Shown here: positions 23,653-35,133 of the stretch, piece by piece | How the letters are laid out: every line of letters starts with the position of its first letter | Numbering within the stretch: position 1 is the first letter of the stretch | NCBI GenBank assembly: GCA_930367205.1 | Contig: OV884012.1 | Span: 53,589,239 to 53,653,238 of the forward strand | Direction of reading: 5' to 3' | DNA length: 64,000 nucleotides | Source of the DNA: Acanthosoma haemorrhoidale | Lineage: Eukaryota; Arthropoda; Insecta; Hemiptera; Acanthosomatidae | The notes under the pieces: generated by a model | Seen by the model: only the letters and a program-made list of their open reading frames with translations | The model's database searches: none | What the model was told of the DNA's origin: nothing | Position numbers and translations under genes: made by a program

Positions 23653-24240
23653 AAAACTTCTTTATTGTCCTAAAATTACTATCTGCCTTTTTATTAGGCA
23701 GTAAGTAATTGAGATAAATGTTCTCATTCATACCATATTTACAATTCATCATGAAATGCAATGACTGTGCTGTGGGATTAGGATAATTGGATAGGTTACC
23801 ATAGAATTTGATGAACTTGGAAGGGTTGAGTTCAAGAATGTAGGGTACATTAAGATCGTTATGAAGGGTTTTGTTGCTGACGTAATAAGAGGCATTTACT
23901 ATTGTTCTCAGGATTTTTGATTGAAAGGATTGGATGCGCTTGATGTTCGACTTTTTTGCTGTCCCCCATAGCTCTATTCCGTATGTCCAGATTGGCTTAC
24001 GAATAACTTAGTTAATTAGTCATTTATTTTCTTCTGAGAGATAGGATGTCCTTTGAAGTAGTCTGTACAGTTGTCCAAAGCGTCTGTTTAGTTCTTGTCT
24101 TTTTAGCCTCGTATGTGGGTTCCTGGTCAGCCGTTTGTCAAGATGAAAGATTAAGTACTGTACTAACTCGGATATAAGGAGATGAATGGAATTAAAGTAG
24201 ACTAGTGGACAAGTAAATAATATTTCTAAATACATTGCAC
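23653..24240 (-). mobile_element. Jockey copy D, 5'-truncated, with RT C-terminus
   Basis: Same family as copy A, reading right to left, 3' end at 23653. It keeps the part missing from copy A: the frame 24020-24235 reads VQYLIFHLDKRLTRNPHTRL (standard form YLG-x-x-LD-x-x-LTW-x-x-H) and is followed in other frames by WTYGIELWG-like and AKKSNIKRIQSF segments. The 3' UTR is shorter than in copies B and C: about 330 bp, including the tandem units, are absent between TTCATCAT and GCAATGACTGTGCTG. The 3' tail includes AATAAA followed by an AT-rich run. Confidence 0.88.
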
Positions 24241-24282
24241 CATTTCTTTACAGGTATTTTTTAGAGCATTTTCCCTTAGTAA

Positions 24283-24723
24283 AATATCCAGCCACCCTAA
24301 TCCCGTAGCACAGTCATTGCACTGCACCACTTATCCCTATCATCCTCTTCGGAGACTGAAACGGCAGTGGCCTCGCGACCTGCTATAAATGCGTGGCAGT
24401 GGCAGTCCTTGCAGTGGCCAGTTTCTCCAATCATGTCCTGAGAATGAGGCTCTCACGCTCTTCGACAGCCTCCACTCGCTAGTAGCCGGTGACGCGGCTG
24501 ACGGAGAAGCGTGGGGGACTTCCCAAGACTCCGCTTCCTCTTTTGCATGCGAGGAATGTGACAACCATGTGGATTTGGGAGGCCTCAGGGCTGTTTGTAA
24601 ATAATGTATGAATGAGTGAGTGAATGAAAATTGTAAATATGCTATGAATGAGCACATTTATCACAATTACCTTTTTCCCAATTAGACAGATTGTAATTTT
24701 AGCACAATCAAGAAGTTTCAATA
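24283..24723 (+). mobile_element. Jockey copy C, 3' UTR fragment in opposite orientation
   Basis: The plus strand matches the reverse complement of copy B from CCACCCTAATCC through GAAACGGCAGTGGCCTCG, GCCGGTGACGCGGCTGACGG and GAATGAGTGAGTGAATGA to the terminus CAATCAAGAAGTTTCAATA. It therefore reads left to right, opposite to copy D, whose 5' end lies only about 40 bp away. Only the end of ORF2 and the 3' UTR are present. Frames in this stretch are non-coding by family comparison. Confidence 0.9.
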
Positions 24724-25169
24724 CCAATTTGGTTTCAGAACGTCCCCCTACAAACAGTATGTTAAAAAGAAAAAAGAAACAATATTAATTTGTACTTAAT
24801 CATTGCTTATTGCTTCTAAAAAAAAACAGTTTGAAATCCATCATCATAATTCCAGGTTAATTTTTCAATATTATTTTATGCAGGGGAGAGGGAGGGGTGC
24901 GAACCTGACCTTCCCCACTTTGGTACGTTGCTGCAGTTGGTTCAGTGAGACGGACACACGTGAATTCGTATGTCACTGAGGACCAAGTGAGTTGAGAATG
25001 CACCAACGGTGATCAGTTCTAGAACCTTCCATGCTGAAGCTAATTTTTTTACTAGATAAGTTGGTGGTCCTGTATAAGAAGTGTTACAAGATGTGCCTAA
25101 CGATGAAGATGGCTGACGGAAACTCAGGACTGAGTTGCTGATTCGGCAAGACGGACAGGCGCCCGTCCA
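24724..25169. other. Spacer
   Basis: AT-rich, then moderately complex from 24890. No gene recognised; it may contain more of the RT relic described next, but I cannot read it. Confidence 0.4.
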
Positions 25170-25290
25170 ATTCTAATTAATACAGATTTGGTGATAACAC
25201 GTTACCTTGTGGTGTGCCGGCTTTGATTGATCTGCTGTCTAATTGGAGTATATTTATTCAGACCTGAAATGTACGTTTTGATAATAATGG
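25170..25290 (-). pseudogene. Non-LTR reverse transcriptase scrap
   Basis: On the minus strand one frame reads LSKRTFQV, a stop, then INILQLDSRSIKAGTPQGNV and LSPNLY. The block R-T-F-x-V followed about 20 residues later by I-x-A-G-x-PQG-x-V-L-S-P-x-LY is the canonical RT motif 3-4 region of Jockey-like non-LTR elements. It is not the same family as copy A, whose version is AGVPQGSVLGPII. No flanking element structure is visible. Dead remnant. Confidence 0.75.
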
Positions 25291-26719
25291 TTTTATTATT
25301 GGAAAATGTTGTGAAAGACCAGATCCCTGGTCATAATTTGTTGTAGTTTTTTACTAGTGTTAGTTAGTTAATGGAGAGGGTAGGAACTGGGATTCTCTCT
25401 CAGAAATAATATCATGTTAACGATTATCTGTCAACGAGACAAGAAAAGGTTCTCTCCCCAGGCCATAGCTATTCACATGTTCAAAGCAACTACAAATTAC
25501 AAAATAGATTTGTTCTGGATCCGCAGTGAACTTTCTCTGATGGATACCGGCTGTCTGAAAAGGATTCAAGCAGCTGATTCAATTTTCTCAATATATACGC
25601 CCCTCCCTGCAGTATCAGACAGGCAGTATATCCGCAGTCTGTTTATCCTCGCTTAATCAACACCAGCCAGCCTATGAACCTGGAGTAATTGCATCTGAGA
25701 GGGTGCATTCATTTAGACTAATTAAAATGCATAAATTATGAACAAGGTTTCTAATGCAACTCATTTCTTCGGATTAGGCCTTTCAAAATTACCCCTCCAA
25801 CCCTCCGCCCCAGCCCTATATTTAGATTTATTTGCCACAGTAACGGGAAGGGGTGTAGCAGAAATTAGCTAAGACGGAGTAATTATGAAGTTATAACTTA
25901 CTAACGATTATGATTTACTTCTCTCGAGACAAAACAGCTCACTGCATTCACTACAGATGCTTATAATGGGCATCTACCCACTCTTGCCAACATAACTTTA
26001 GTGATTTAATTAGTTTCTGGTTAAACATTCATAATTTATTTCTAACTGTAATATCCCTATTAGCTAATTATCTATCCCTAGTATACAAATTTATCTCTTT
26101 GTCCTATTATTCACCCTCCTTATATTAACTCTAATAAAATTAGTTTTGAAATAAGGATCCAGGCAGAAAATGAAATATTTTCTCAGTAATCAAAACGTTT
26201 TCTTGAACATTTAATTCTGTAGCTCTTACAGATGCCTCCTTACCAAATATTTTGCATGGTAGTTTCATTTAATAACATAATATTTGTCTATGGTATTGAG
26301 CAGGGTATCAGAATGAACATATCAGTTTACTGATTATTAATAGTTGATACTTGTTAAGGCTTAAGTGGTCTATTATTATGTAACTGTCATGAAAAAGATA
26401 GAATAGAAAGGCAAAAATAGAAGCTATAGCACGAAAAAGAATAAATTGTCAATAATTATTAAATTTAAATATAAATATTTTCCTATGATTGTGATTTTTT
26501 TTTAAAGTTAGCGCCTTAAAAAATCTTATTTAGAGAAAAAATTACAATTTTCTCTTAGAAGGCAATTCCATTGCCCGTTAGTTTAATTTGTTTGCCATAC
26601 GTTGTTCTTTAAATAGTTCATATGAAAATAAATTACGATTAAAGAAAAAACATTAGCATTATTCAAAAATTGTTAAATATTAATTTTCTAACAATATTTA
26701 GTTAAAACCATTTTGGTTG
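25291..26719. other. Spacer
   Basis: A frame at 25414-25656 starts with ATG and codes for 80 residues, but shows no domain, signal peptide or relative. The remainder is AT-rich. Confidence 0.4.
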
Positions 26720-27030
26720 GATAAAACTCAAGCTACGGGCTAGAGACACGCAGAATTAATTCTTTGATGATGGTAATGATGAATAAATTAAAAGCAAGGC
26801 AGCTCCTCTGTAAGCCCGAGCCCTGGCATAACTCATTAATGATGGAACACTGATGCAATTACCCTAAGCACCTCCTGACATCTCCAATCAAAACTTAACT
26901 TCTTTAATGTTTTAACAAAAGCGTCACTCATTCTCCTAAATTTGCTACGTAACATCAGCCAGTCACCTCTCATTTTCGAGCTCCACAAAATCAATCAGTA
27001 TACACCATTTCAACTACGAGACATCTTAGA
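26720..27030. other. Higher-complexity block, candidate regulatory module
   Basis: Stands out from AT-rich flanks. Contains TTCTTTGATGATGG (TCF-like core CTTTGAT) near 26760 and TAAT homeodomain cores (CATTAATGATGG near 26833). Inference only. Confidence 0.18.
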
Positions 27031-28179
27031 AGACAGGTTAGTAAACACACAGTGAAATATTTAATTACAGCCAATTTATCAATATAATCGGAATTTAATG
27101 TGTTTTAGCATGTTCTTTTAGTATGTGTTGTGGTTTTAGTTCATGAAAATTTTCAACAAAATAGTTTTCGCAACCTTGACATTCTATTGTTTAAGTTCTT
27201 ACTATTCATTTATTTATAGTAATATAAACACAGCTTCTATTCTAATGAGTCATTTAGTTACAGAACTGTAATAAATTAATTTCTTATTTATTTATATATA
27301 TATACATTATTATTATTCATATTTCATTTGATTATTGAGATTTTTACATCGATTGGCGAAACGACTGAAGATCAAACACATTTCATATAGAACAACGGAT
27401 AAATATTAATATTTTTTAATATATATAAAATAACTAAATTGGTAAAATTTATGTGTAACATGCCCTATATGCTAAAACGTATGAATGATATAATTTTTCA
27501 ATATCGATGTTCATATTCTTCTAATATTACATACCTCATTGCAGTATGTAATAACTCATATTACATCGGTAACTCAATACATATATAAAACTTATTTTTC
27601 ATTTTTTTCAAAATTCGGAAATATAATTGAAAAGTAACATTAACCCTTTGCCTGTAGACACTGGAACATATTGCTGAGTTGTATTTACTCAATCACAAAC
27701 TGCACTTCATCGTGAAATCCAAAAATTAAACCACCTTGAAGGGAAACTTTTCTCAATGACTTTCACGTGTATTTCCTTTTATTTGTTCATAATTGTTAAA
27801 AATGGAGCCTTTCTACTTGCATAATAATATTCTGACAAGCTAACGAAGTATCAGTTCTATAGAATATCAGAAATATGTACGATGCATGAGTTTATTGTAA
27901 AATAAATTGCTATTAATATTTATGTATTTTCAAAGATGTATGTAATTCACATTATGGTACTAAATAGATAAATCCCTACGTTGGATAGTGTACAAAGGAA
28001 ACTCAAAGGAAGAAAAATAGTGGAATAACATTCTCTTCTACTTCACCGCAAAGCTAGTTTAGTGAAATTTGCAAGGAAAATGCTGAAACATAAATCAGCA
28101 TAAGAAACAACCAGGTGGAATCGCATACAAGTACAACGTTCAATTCACTCTAATGGACGCGGGCACAGACACATAATGG
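27031..28179. other. AT-rich spacer
   Basis: Contains a small hairpin ATTACATAC-N9-GTATGTAAT at 27526-27552. No gene recognised. Confidence 0.45.
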
Positions 28180-28520
28180 AGTAAAAATAAATCCGGCTAC
28201 TATCGTAAATAGTGGACAGGTGGAGTTCTTAACTGAGCCGGAGACAATGGAGATTAGGATCTGTCCCGCTATCGAAGCACTTCTCTAATATTTTATCTGC
28301 CCCCGGCGGACATAAAGTGAAATCCATTAGTCCTCGAGCGATCTAACTAGCTCTGTGATTTATTCAGGGGGTGTGCACAATCGTGGGTGGGGGGCACGTG
28401 ACCTGTGCGCTGTCTACGGTGAATCACCCTTCCGGGCACCCATCGTCACGGAAAGGAGGTAACTGTGGCCACGCACAGAGCGTCTGTACATTCATTGGAA
28501 CTTTGTATTGTCAGCTTTAG
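28180..28520. other. G+C-rich island, candidate regulatory module
   Basis: Dense complex sequence with a Sox-like ACAATGG, an Otd/Bicoid-like GGATTA core (within GATTAGGATC), a CACGTG E-box at 28395-28400 and a G-run. No open frame. The island ends where AT-rich DNA resumes. Confidence 0.25.
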
Positions 28521-28931
28521 AGAGCTGCTATTGTATCAGCTTTCAGTATTCCGGAGGTAAAGGTTCAATGTTGCAAAACGTATGAAACCACTCGAATTCT
28601 GCATATAACCAAGATTCCAAAGGTCACTTAGATAATAAATTATTATTAACTCCAAAATAAGTTGAGAATAGTACGATAAACGTAAATACGTACTTTAATG
28701 GAATGGCAGTTGTACAAATAAAACTTGGTTGTTTTACACACCTGGCTTTTCAAAGAGTTTAAAATCTTCGGCACAACGGTTGGACAGCTACCTATTAATC
28801 CACTTGCTAAAGTTTGATAAATAATAGTATAAATTAACCTTGCAACCCATCGAAAATTGCATAACAATTGGGATAACAATCTACGATAAATTTTAATAGA
28901 AGGCATAAATTCAAAATAAAACAACAATACA
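28521..28931. other. Spacer
   Basis: The frame 28646-28927 (minus) has no recognisable domain. Nothing else seen. Confidence 0.4.
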
Positions 28932-29696
28932 TTGAGGTTGGCAAGAATTTCGGTTTTTTTGTGTGAAATAAAACTAAATTTTTTTTATACAAAAAGTGAA
29001 CTTTAATCAGTTAAATGTCTTCCATTCTGTTTGACGACCTTTTGCCATATTTCTGGTAACTTAGTGATCCCGCGGTCATAGAACTTCTGGTCCTTATCAG
29101 CAAAAAACTCAACCAAGTACGATTTGAGGTCATCGTTATTACTGAAATTTTTATCATTTACGAAGTTTTGTAAACTTCGAAATAAATGATAATCCGATGG
29201 TTCAAGGTCGGGGCTGTATGCGACATTACTTCCCACCCAAGCTCCAATAGTTTCGTACGGGTTGCTAAGATGTGTAAGTCCTCGCATTGCCGTAGTGGAA
29301 CCCAAATATCGAGCTTCTTAACAAGTTAAAGACGTATTATATGAATTTCAATTGTTGTGTGTGATACATTTAACTGTTTTGCGATCTCTTGCACAGTTAC
29401 ATGATGATTCGATTCAATTATGGATTTCATTGTGTCATCATCAACTTCAGAAGGTCGATCAGAACTATGACCAAAGTTTCAGTGAAAAATCTCTAGAACG
29501 AAACATTTTTGCACTACATGTAAAACTGACCGTAAACTTACAGTTGTGAACAATATTACACGGAATTTATTTCAACCTAAAAGTATCGACTAGCAAATCT
29601 CAAAAGAAAAAAAATTCTAGCATTGACAAGAGAATAACGAAACAAACATAACGCTATCTACTGGTGCAAACCGAAATCACTTCCTTGCCAATCCAA
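28932..29696 (-). mobile_element. Internally deleted mariner (mellifera-type ends)
   Basis: The right end, read inward, is TTGGATTGGCAAGGAAGTGA then TTTCGGTTT. The left end reads TTGAGGTTGGCAAGAATTTC, an imperfect match. The right end is flanked by a TA; the left flank is CA, probably a decayed TA. Ends of the form TTGGGTTGGCAA are typical of the mellifera subfamily of mariner (family knowledge). At 765 bp it is far shorter than the usual 1.3 kb, so it has lost its middle. Confidence 0.88.
29003..29560 (-). pseudogene. mariner transposase remnant (middle deleted)
   Basis: The C-terminal frame (29003-29305) contains YSPDLEPSDYHLFRSLQNFV and ends with FYDRGITKLPEIWQKVVKQN, both classic mariner blocks; the D of EPSD is the third catalytic aspartate. 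About 29300-29420 in another frame reads VTVQEIAKQLNVSHTTIEIH, the second helix-turn-helix of the DNA-binding half, then LDIWVP, the start of the W-V-P-H motif. That motif is joined almost directly to a D-N-A-R-P-H-T-like piece, so the first two catalytic aspartates are missing. Frameshifts occur at the junction. Non-functional. Confidence 0.9.
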
Positions 29697-29719
29697 TATA
29701 TACTGGGATAAACCATATA

Positions 29720-30606
29720 CCTGGTTGGCGTACCCAAAATAAACCGAACTGGTGTTGTATGTGGCACTGGAGTTTTTGTATTAGTACGTTTCCCCGGTAG
29801 GGCCGTTTAAAGCAACTTGTCACCAGTTAGTATACCAAGTGGCGTCACTGGAGAAGGTTCGGTTCGGTTTTGCCAGTGTTAATTTATTTGTGACAGTTTT
29901 GATAACTGACTTTCGTGAACAAACATTTTGCTTTCTGCTCGGGAAAACTGCCACAGTAACTCTTGAAATGTTAAAAACTGTCTACAAAGATAATACTACG
30001 GGGAAAACTCAAGTATTTGAGTGGTTTTCCAGTTTTAAAAGTGGGAAAATGTCAATTAATGATCAACCTCACTCCGGGAGTTTTTCGAGGGCTCGAACAA
30101 ACGAGAATTTCAAAAAATTCGCGAAATCGTTCCAGAAGATTGACAAAGGACCATCGAAGAAGTTGTGGAGAAATTCGAAGTGACTTGTATTTCGCTAAAG
30201 CCAATTTTAAGTGAAGGTTGGGGATGAAAAGGGTGGCTGAAATATTTCTTCCTCGCTCCCACTCACACAGGCCTCTCTGTGCGCCGATTTTTAACCAAAG
30301 ATGATATGACCACTGTGCCCCCCCCTCCTACTCACCCGATCTAGGCCCCTGCGACTTCTTTTTATTCCCCCAAATGAAAAGAGGCATGAAGGTAATGCAT
30401 TTTGCGGACATTGAAGAGCTAAAGACAAAAACGAAGGAGGCCCTGTCTGGCATCAATAAACAGGAATTTAAGAAATGTTTCGAACAGTGGAATAAAATAT
30501 TGGACAAGTGTATTGACTCCAACGGAGATATTAAAGGTTTGTTGTTAAAAAAATAAATAAATAACTTATTACAATTATAATTTGGTTTCTTTTGGATACT
30601 CCTTCT
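29720..30606 (+). mobile_element. Second mariner, internally deleted, adjacent to the first
   Basis: Ends are imperfect inverted repeats: left GGCGTACCCAAAATAAACC (29728-29744 region), right read inward GGAGTATCCAAAAGAAACC (about 30584-30602). TA dinucleotides lie at 29718-29719 and 30607-30608. The encoded transposase differs clearly from the neighbour, so this is another mariner subfamily. The length, about 890 bp, indicates internal deletion. It begins about 20 bp after the first element ends and is in the opposite orientation. Confidence 0.85.
29839..30556 (+). pseudogene. mariner transposase remnant of the second subfamily
   Basis: The N-terminal part reads FCFLLGKTATVTLEMLKTVY and KTQVFEWFSSFKSGKMSIND, the first helix-turn-helix region of mariner transposases, followed in another frame by EEVVEKFEVTCISLKPILSE (second helix-turn-helix). 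After a deletion, the C-terminal part reads SYSPDLGPCDFFLFPQMKRG, keeping the third catalytic aspartate, and then FKKCFEQWNKILDKCIDSNG, the usual C-terminal block. The stretch with the first two catalytic aspartates is gone and the frame shifts at least twice. The apparent start of the first frame is a GTG; the first ATG is at 29968. Dead copy. Confidence 0.9.
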
Positions 30607-31199
30607 TACTCCGGAGATTTTTCGGACGAATTATTTGAAGTATAGTATTACAACAGAAGAACTGAACATAAGGAAGCCAACAAAATAATTAGACTCTAAT
30701 AAATTGCTATAATTAAATCCTTATGTAATTTCGTTCCCAAATTCTCCTAAAAATATTACGATTTTTAGTAAATAATTAAAATTGCAAACCCATATCGTTT
30801 ATATTTATTAAATATCATTGTATTATGTAAACGGAGCAGCGACCACTCTGCCAACAGCAGGATTAGTAAACAGTTTTTGAGGTGACTCGCCATATAGAGG
30901 AGTATTTATGAACATTTCATTTTCGTTAATACACATGGACTTTGTTTGCAAAAAAATTTTTTTCCACGTACCCATTTTTCGTGGATTCCATTTTTGTTGA
31001 GTAGCATCGCAGGATGATACTCAGTGACATTTGAAGTATATGTGCTTCCAAAACGTCCTGAAATTCAAGGCACAACACCGAATAATTTCCAATTGGATTG
31101 GGCTTATTTTTTGGGGGGAAATTAGATACTTAGTGTTCCCTGGTTCATGTAGGAAACTCACATTTCAGACTTCTTCCAAAGTTCATCCAATTGCATGGA
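30607..31199. other. AT-rich spacer
   Basis: No gene or repeat recognised. Confidence 0.45.
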
Positions 31200-31312
31200 T
31201 ACGAGGGGGCCTGAAAAGTTTCCGACCTAACAGAGCTTTTATTTCACTAGCTTTTATTTATTTTATTATCATCTTCATGTTGAGGTTGGAAACTTTTCAT
31301 CCCACCTGTGTA
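31200..31312. mobile_element. 113-bp mariner-type MITE
   Basis: Left end TACGAGGGGGCCTGAAAAGT then TTCCGACCT; right end read inward TACACAGGTGGGATGAAAAG then TTTCCAACCT. The two ends form an imperfect inverted repeat of about 30 bp, bounded by TA at 31200-31201 and 31311-31312. The interior has no coding capacity. A related half element lies at 369-438. Confidence 0.7.
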
Positions 31313-32389
31313 CTTCTCTGATCTGGAAGATTTCATCAGCTGTGTTTAAAGTCATTTCATTATTTTCATTCCGATTTCTACTGCTGTTTTTTTTATTTAA
31401 TTCAAAATCACAAACAAATGTGGTTTCCTGTAATAAGAGATAAAGAAACGTCTCATATCCGGTGTACATTTAAAACGACTCAAGTACTCAGGACACGGCA
31501 AAAATAAGGCATGCCTCTATAGGTTGTCACTAGTAAATAACTCAATGTGTCATTGTGGAGATGGCGAACGATCTTGGAAACATCTGCGGTATGACTGCCG
31601 ATATTCGATACAGAACCCAATAGCTTAACAAAGTACATCTGGCTAACTTGGAAAAACTGGCTTTTGGAAATCCAACTACGGGAAACTCAATACAGCGAAC
31701 AATATCAGAAATTTATGAGTAAAATAGACTTCAATAAAATACAATAGTGTTCAAATAGGTATATAAAACCAAGCCCATTACAATATTAATTATTCATTTA
31801 TTTCATGCATCTATTTACTTTCATTACAGTTATTTTATGTTGATTAAATATTTGTATTTTAAACCAAAATAAATGTAAATTACAAAGATGTTCAAATTAT
31901 CAGTTTTGAAGGACATGTGGGAAATAAACTGCCTTTCTTCTAGGGTTAGTAGACTGAAGGTAAATAAAACAAAAAAAAAACATACACAGATATACTTATA
32001 TATATATATATATATATATACATATTTCATGGCTTCCTAATTTTAAACTGAAGGTGAGCCTCATCACCTAGTATTGCATATATGTTGACTTTTTAACTTC
32101 AATCTGAAATTGTATTATATTTATGCCCTCCTTCAAATGCATCAGCGCATCGCAGAAAGAGGAGAAAATTGTAAATCAAAATTTTTGTTCATTGTAAAAC
32201 TTATCAATAAACAGGTTTTGAAAAAAAAACATGTTTCATCATAACATTGTATACATTTAATTTTACACCGTTCAAATTAGCTCTGTAGTTCCTTTTTGTC
32301 CGGAACTAACACTCATTAGACTTTTTGTTTCCTGTTATATTCCTCCCCTACTCGAAAAAAAAAAAATGCTCAAACACTTGGCGGAATAC
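31313..32389. other. AT-rich spacer
   Basis: Contains a (TA)n run at 31997-32020 and the second copy of the dispersed 25-mer at 32048-32072. No gene recognised. Confidence 0.5.
32048..32072 (-). repeat. Dispersed 25-bp repeat, copy 2
   Basis: Exact reverse complement of 4971-4995 (GGTGAGCCTCATCACC core). No wider similarity between the two loci was found by eye. Confidence 0.75.
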
Positions 32390-32690
32390 AATGGAAAAGT
32401 TCATCTGTATGCAATGAGGCTGTCTGTCGGCTGACACCCGACCCGTTCACCTCCACTGAACCAAGCACCTCATCACCCTTCGTCATCGGCCACAATGTGA
32501 AGAACACAAATTAAGCCGGGGCCCCGTCCTTTTTCCTATTGTTTTTCCGCCGCCTTCCTCAACTGGTGGAAAACAGACTTTTCTTATGCTTTCCATTGTC
32601 GGTGGGTGGAAAAAAGTTGAGGACAAGTCAGCCGTGCTTCCTATGGGTTGCGTACCGAAGAGATCTTGTCCTTCTGACTACCGTAGAAAG
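32390..32690. other. Higher-G+C block, candidate regulatory module
   Basis: Complex sequence including CCACAATGTG, GGGGCCCC and a pyrimidine-rich stretch ending in CGCCGCC, within AT-rich flanks. No coding frame. Inference only. Confidence 0.18.
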
Positions 32691-34900
32691 TTTGCAAATG
32701 TTCTCATTCTAGAATTAAAATACTTATAAGAGATGTCCCCGGATGTTGTATATCGTATGTTTTGTTATTTTATTAGTGTATATTCACCTAATATCGCATG
32801 CAATTTTTACTAAGGTTTTTACAGAGAGAAAATATTTCTTTTATTTATTTGCTTTTATATATTTATTAGTGCTTGAAAATAGTGAGAATTAAAATTTAAA
32901 ATTTTGCATGACCACATTTCAATTTTTTTTTATTCCTAAACCAAATATAATTTTAATATCATAGTAATAATAACCAAAAAAGTAATGAACTAATTATATA
33001 TTAGTTTGTTTGTGAATACTTTTTGACATTTTATATTTCATTAAGGGTTAGAGAAGACAAAAATAATATGGCCCTCACTAGTTGCCATCAACAGTATTTT
33101 ATGTTTTGTTATACCGGATTTTTTTTTTTAAGCACCTTATTAGCTGCCATGAAAATTTCAGTCTATCATGTTTTTTTCTAATATTCTGTAATAAATTTCG
33201 TTACAAGGGACGTGGACCTAATCGTTCGAACCCGAAACATTACATGAATGATAACAAAATAATATGATGTGAAAATTGAACATGACGAAATTAAATTAAA
33301 TTTAAACAGAGATTAAAATGGCCTGAGAACGAGAAAGCGGAATGGAAAGTTGTAGAAAGCAGAAACAGTGAGAGATGCATTGTTAATAAAAATTTATATT
33401 TACGATAAACTTTTATAGTAAAAAGAATAGAAAATGGTTCATAATTTTACAAAGTATTAAATCTCATTTGTTTAGTTAAAGGAACTATAGTATGATATCA
33501 GCCAATAATTTGGCGACTATCACGTTATTGTCGACTCTTTAAGTGTCTGTCAAAGGGCAAATCATTTAACAATATGCTAAATCAGTGCAGTCTAGAAGAT
33601 ATGGATGTTATCTTCTTAAGGGTTTCTTCCCATTGTGGTATATGTGAGGATGAGCGAACGAGCGTAAATAAGCCAAACGAGATTGTTCTGTGGCTGCAGG
33701 GAAGACATTTGGAACTACACTGTGCATGAAGCCGGGAAGAAGCATGCGATGGTAAGGTGAAAGGAACAGCAGCAGGTTAGCTGGGCAAAGAACTTGACAA
33801 CCACTTTAAAAGGTGTCATTGTCGAATTCAATAAATGTGACTTTTTACTGAGAAAATCTAGAAAAAAAAAAGTAATGATGTGTCGACTACGGATGTGTCA
33901 TTGTCTTCACTCACGTCTATATGAATTGTACTGAAAATGACGATGGAATGTATACCGCGTCTTGATACATTGCCCAAGTACTTAGTCTTCACAAAGATGT
34001 AGGCAAGTGCTTAAAAAACTATGAAAAAATTGAGAAAATCCATTGATATTTTCAATACTGGATTAGATGTATAGGATCTTTGGACTGATTTTATTTTTTG
34101 ATATGTTTTCGTTATTGGCAATTTTTCTCTTGTATTATCTGGACTAGTATGTTAACAAGATTTACCTTTGACTAATGGCCTGTCCGGCAGAACCGGATTT
34201 ATTAAATAATTCTGATCACCCTCCTTAAATATACCATCTCCAAATGTTCAAATTCTCAGTGTTCAAAAGTTTTACTTAGAAACCATTTTTCTGACCTTCA
34301 CCCCCTTCCCACAAAATTACAGCATTCAACCGTTTCTTCTTTCGCTCAGTCTCAAGAATTCTTTTCTCCTCATATCCCTCAAGCCAGATAACGTACCTTC
34401 AAAACCGTAGTCCATTGCTATCCAGTTTTGTTTGCTAGCTTAGGATTCATTTAAATACCTCTACTAGTTTGTTATAGGCTAATATATTATGATGTATCCA
34501 GATGTTTTTTACTTTTTTCAATATTACGAGTTGATAATGGATTGTGTCATCATATTTTTTTAATATCGACTTATAAAGGTATTTATTTACTGGAGTAGTT
34601 GTGAATATTTTTTCTCGGTTCGATTTTTCTTTTATTTGATAATGTATTACTTATTTTTTTCAAGAATGGAACGTATTAATTTGTAAATTATTATTCATAG
34701 GGGCGTGGTCCCAGATTGATGAATTCCGTAACAGCCATGCCATTCATTGGTAATTAATAATGGATACAACGTTGTTAGAATTTGTATTAAATCGATTAAT
34801 TTGAGTAAATGAATCAATATTGATCGATACGAAATATATTAGAGTTAAACACTGTATAATTTTCAATAATAGTATATTTTCTTATGAAATATTCCGGTAA
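32691..34900. other. AT-rich spacer
   Basis: Long, very AT-rich stretch with T-runs. A GTTCGAACC word near 33227 is not part of a tRNA fold. No gene seen. Confidence 0.5.
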
Positions 34901-34951
34901 TTCGAAGTGAAAAGTTGTTCCTTCAAAAATCTGGATTATATCCACCGGCAT

Positions 34952-34969
34952 TAACTTTTGCAAAAGTTA
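34952..34969. promoter_or_regulatory. 18-bp perfect palindrome
   Basis: TAACTTTTGCAAAAGTTA is its own reverse complement. The centre TTTTGCAAAA resembles a C/EBP-type half-site pair. It sits at the edge of a more complex block (34900-35130). Binding is speculative. Confidence 0.35.
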
Positions 34970-35133
34970 TAATCTGCCCCGAGCCCCAGGGAACAATTTT
35001 TACGGTTAGCGAAGGCGGAAAAAAAAATAAGAGGTGTTTATTTTTCTCGGGTCTTCAAACTGAAAAGTTTCGGAGGAGGGGATCAGAGTTTACAACCAGC
35101 AGGCTACGGAAGGGAATAAGGAGTAAAAAATGA

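Noticed and set aside
24389..24604. Frames on both strands in a G+C-rich stretch
   Set aside because: This is the 3' UTR of Jockey copy C, shown by alignment with copy B.
27526..27552. Hairpin ATTACATAC-N9-GTATGTAAT as a small RNA or terminator
   Set aside because: Short AT-rich hairpins are expected by chance here and nothing around it supports transcription.
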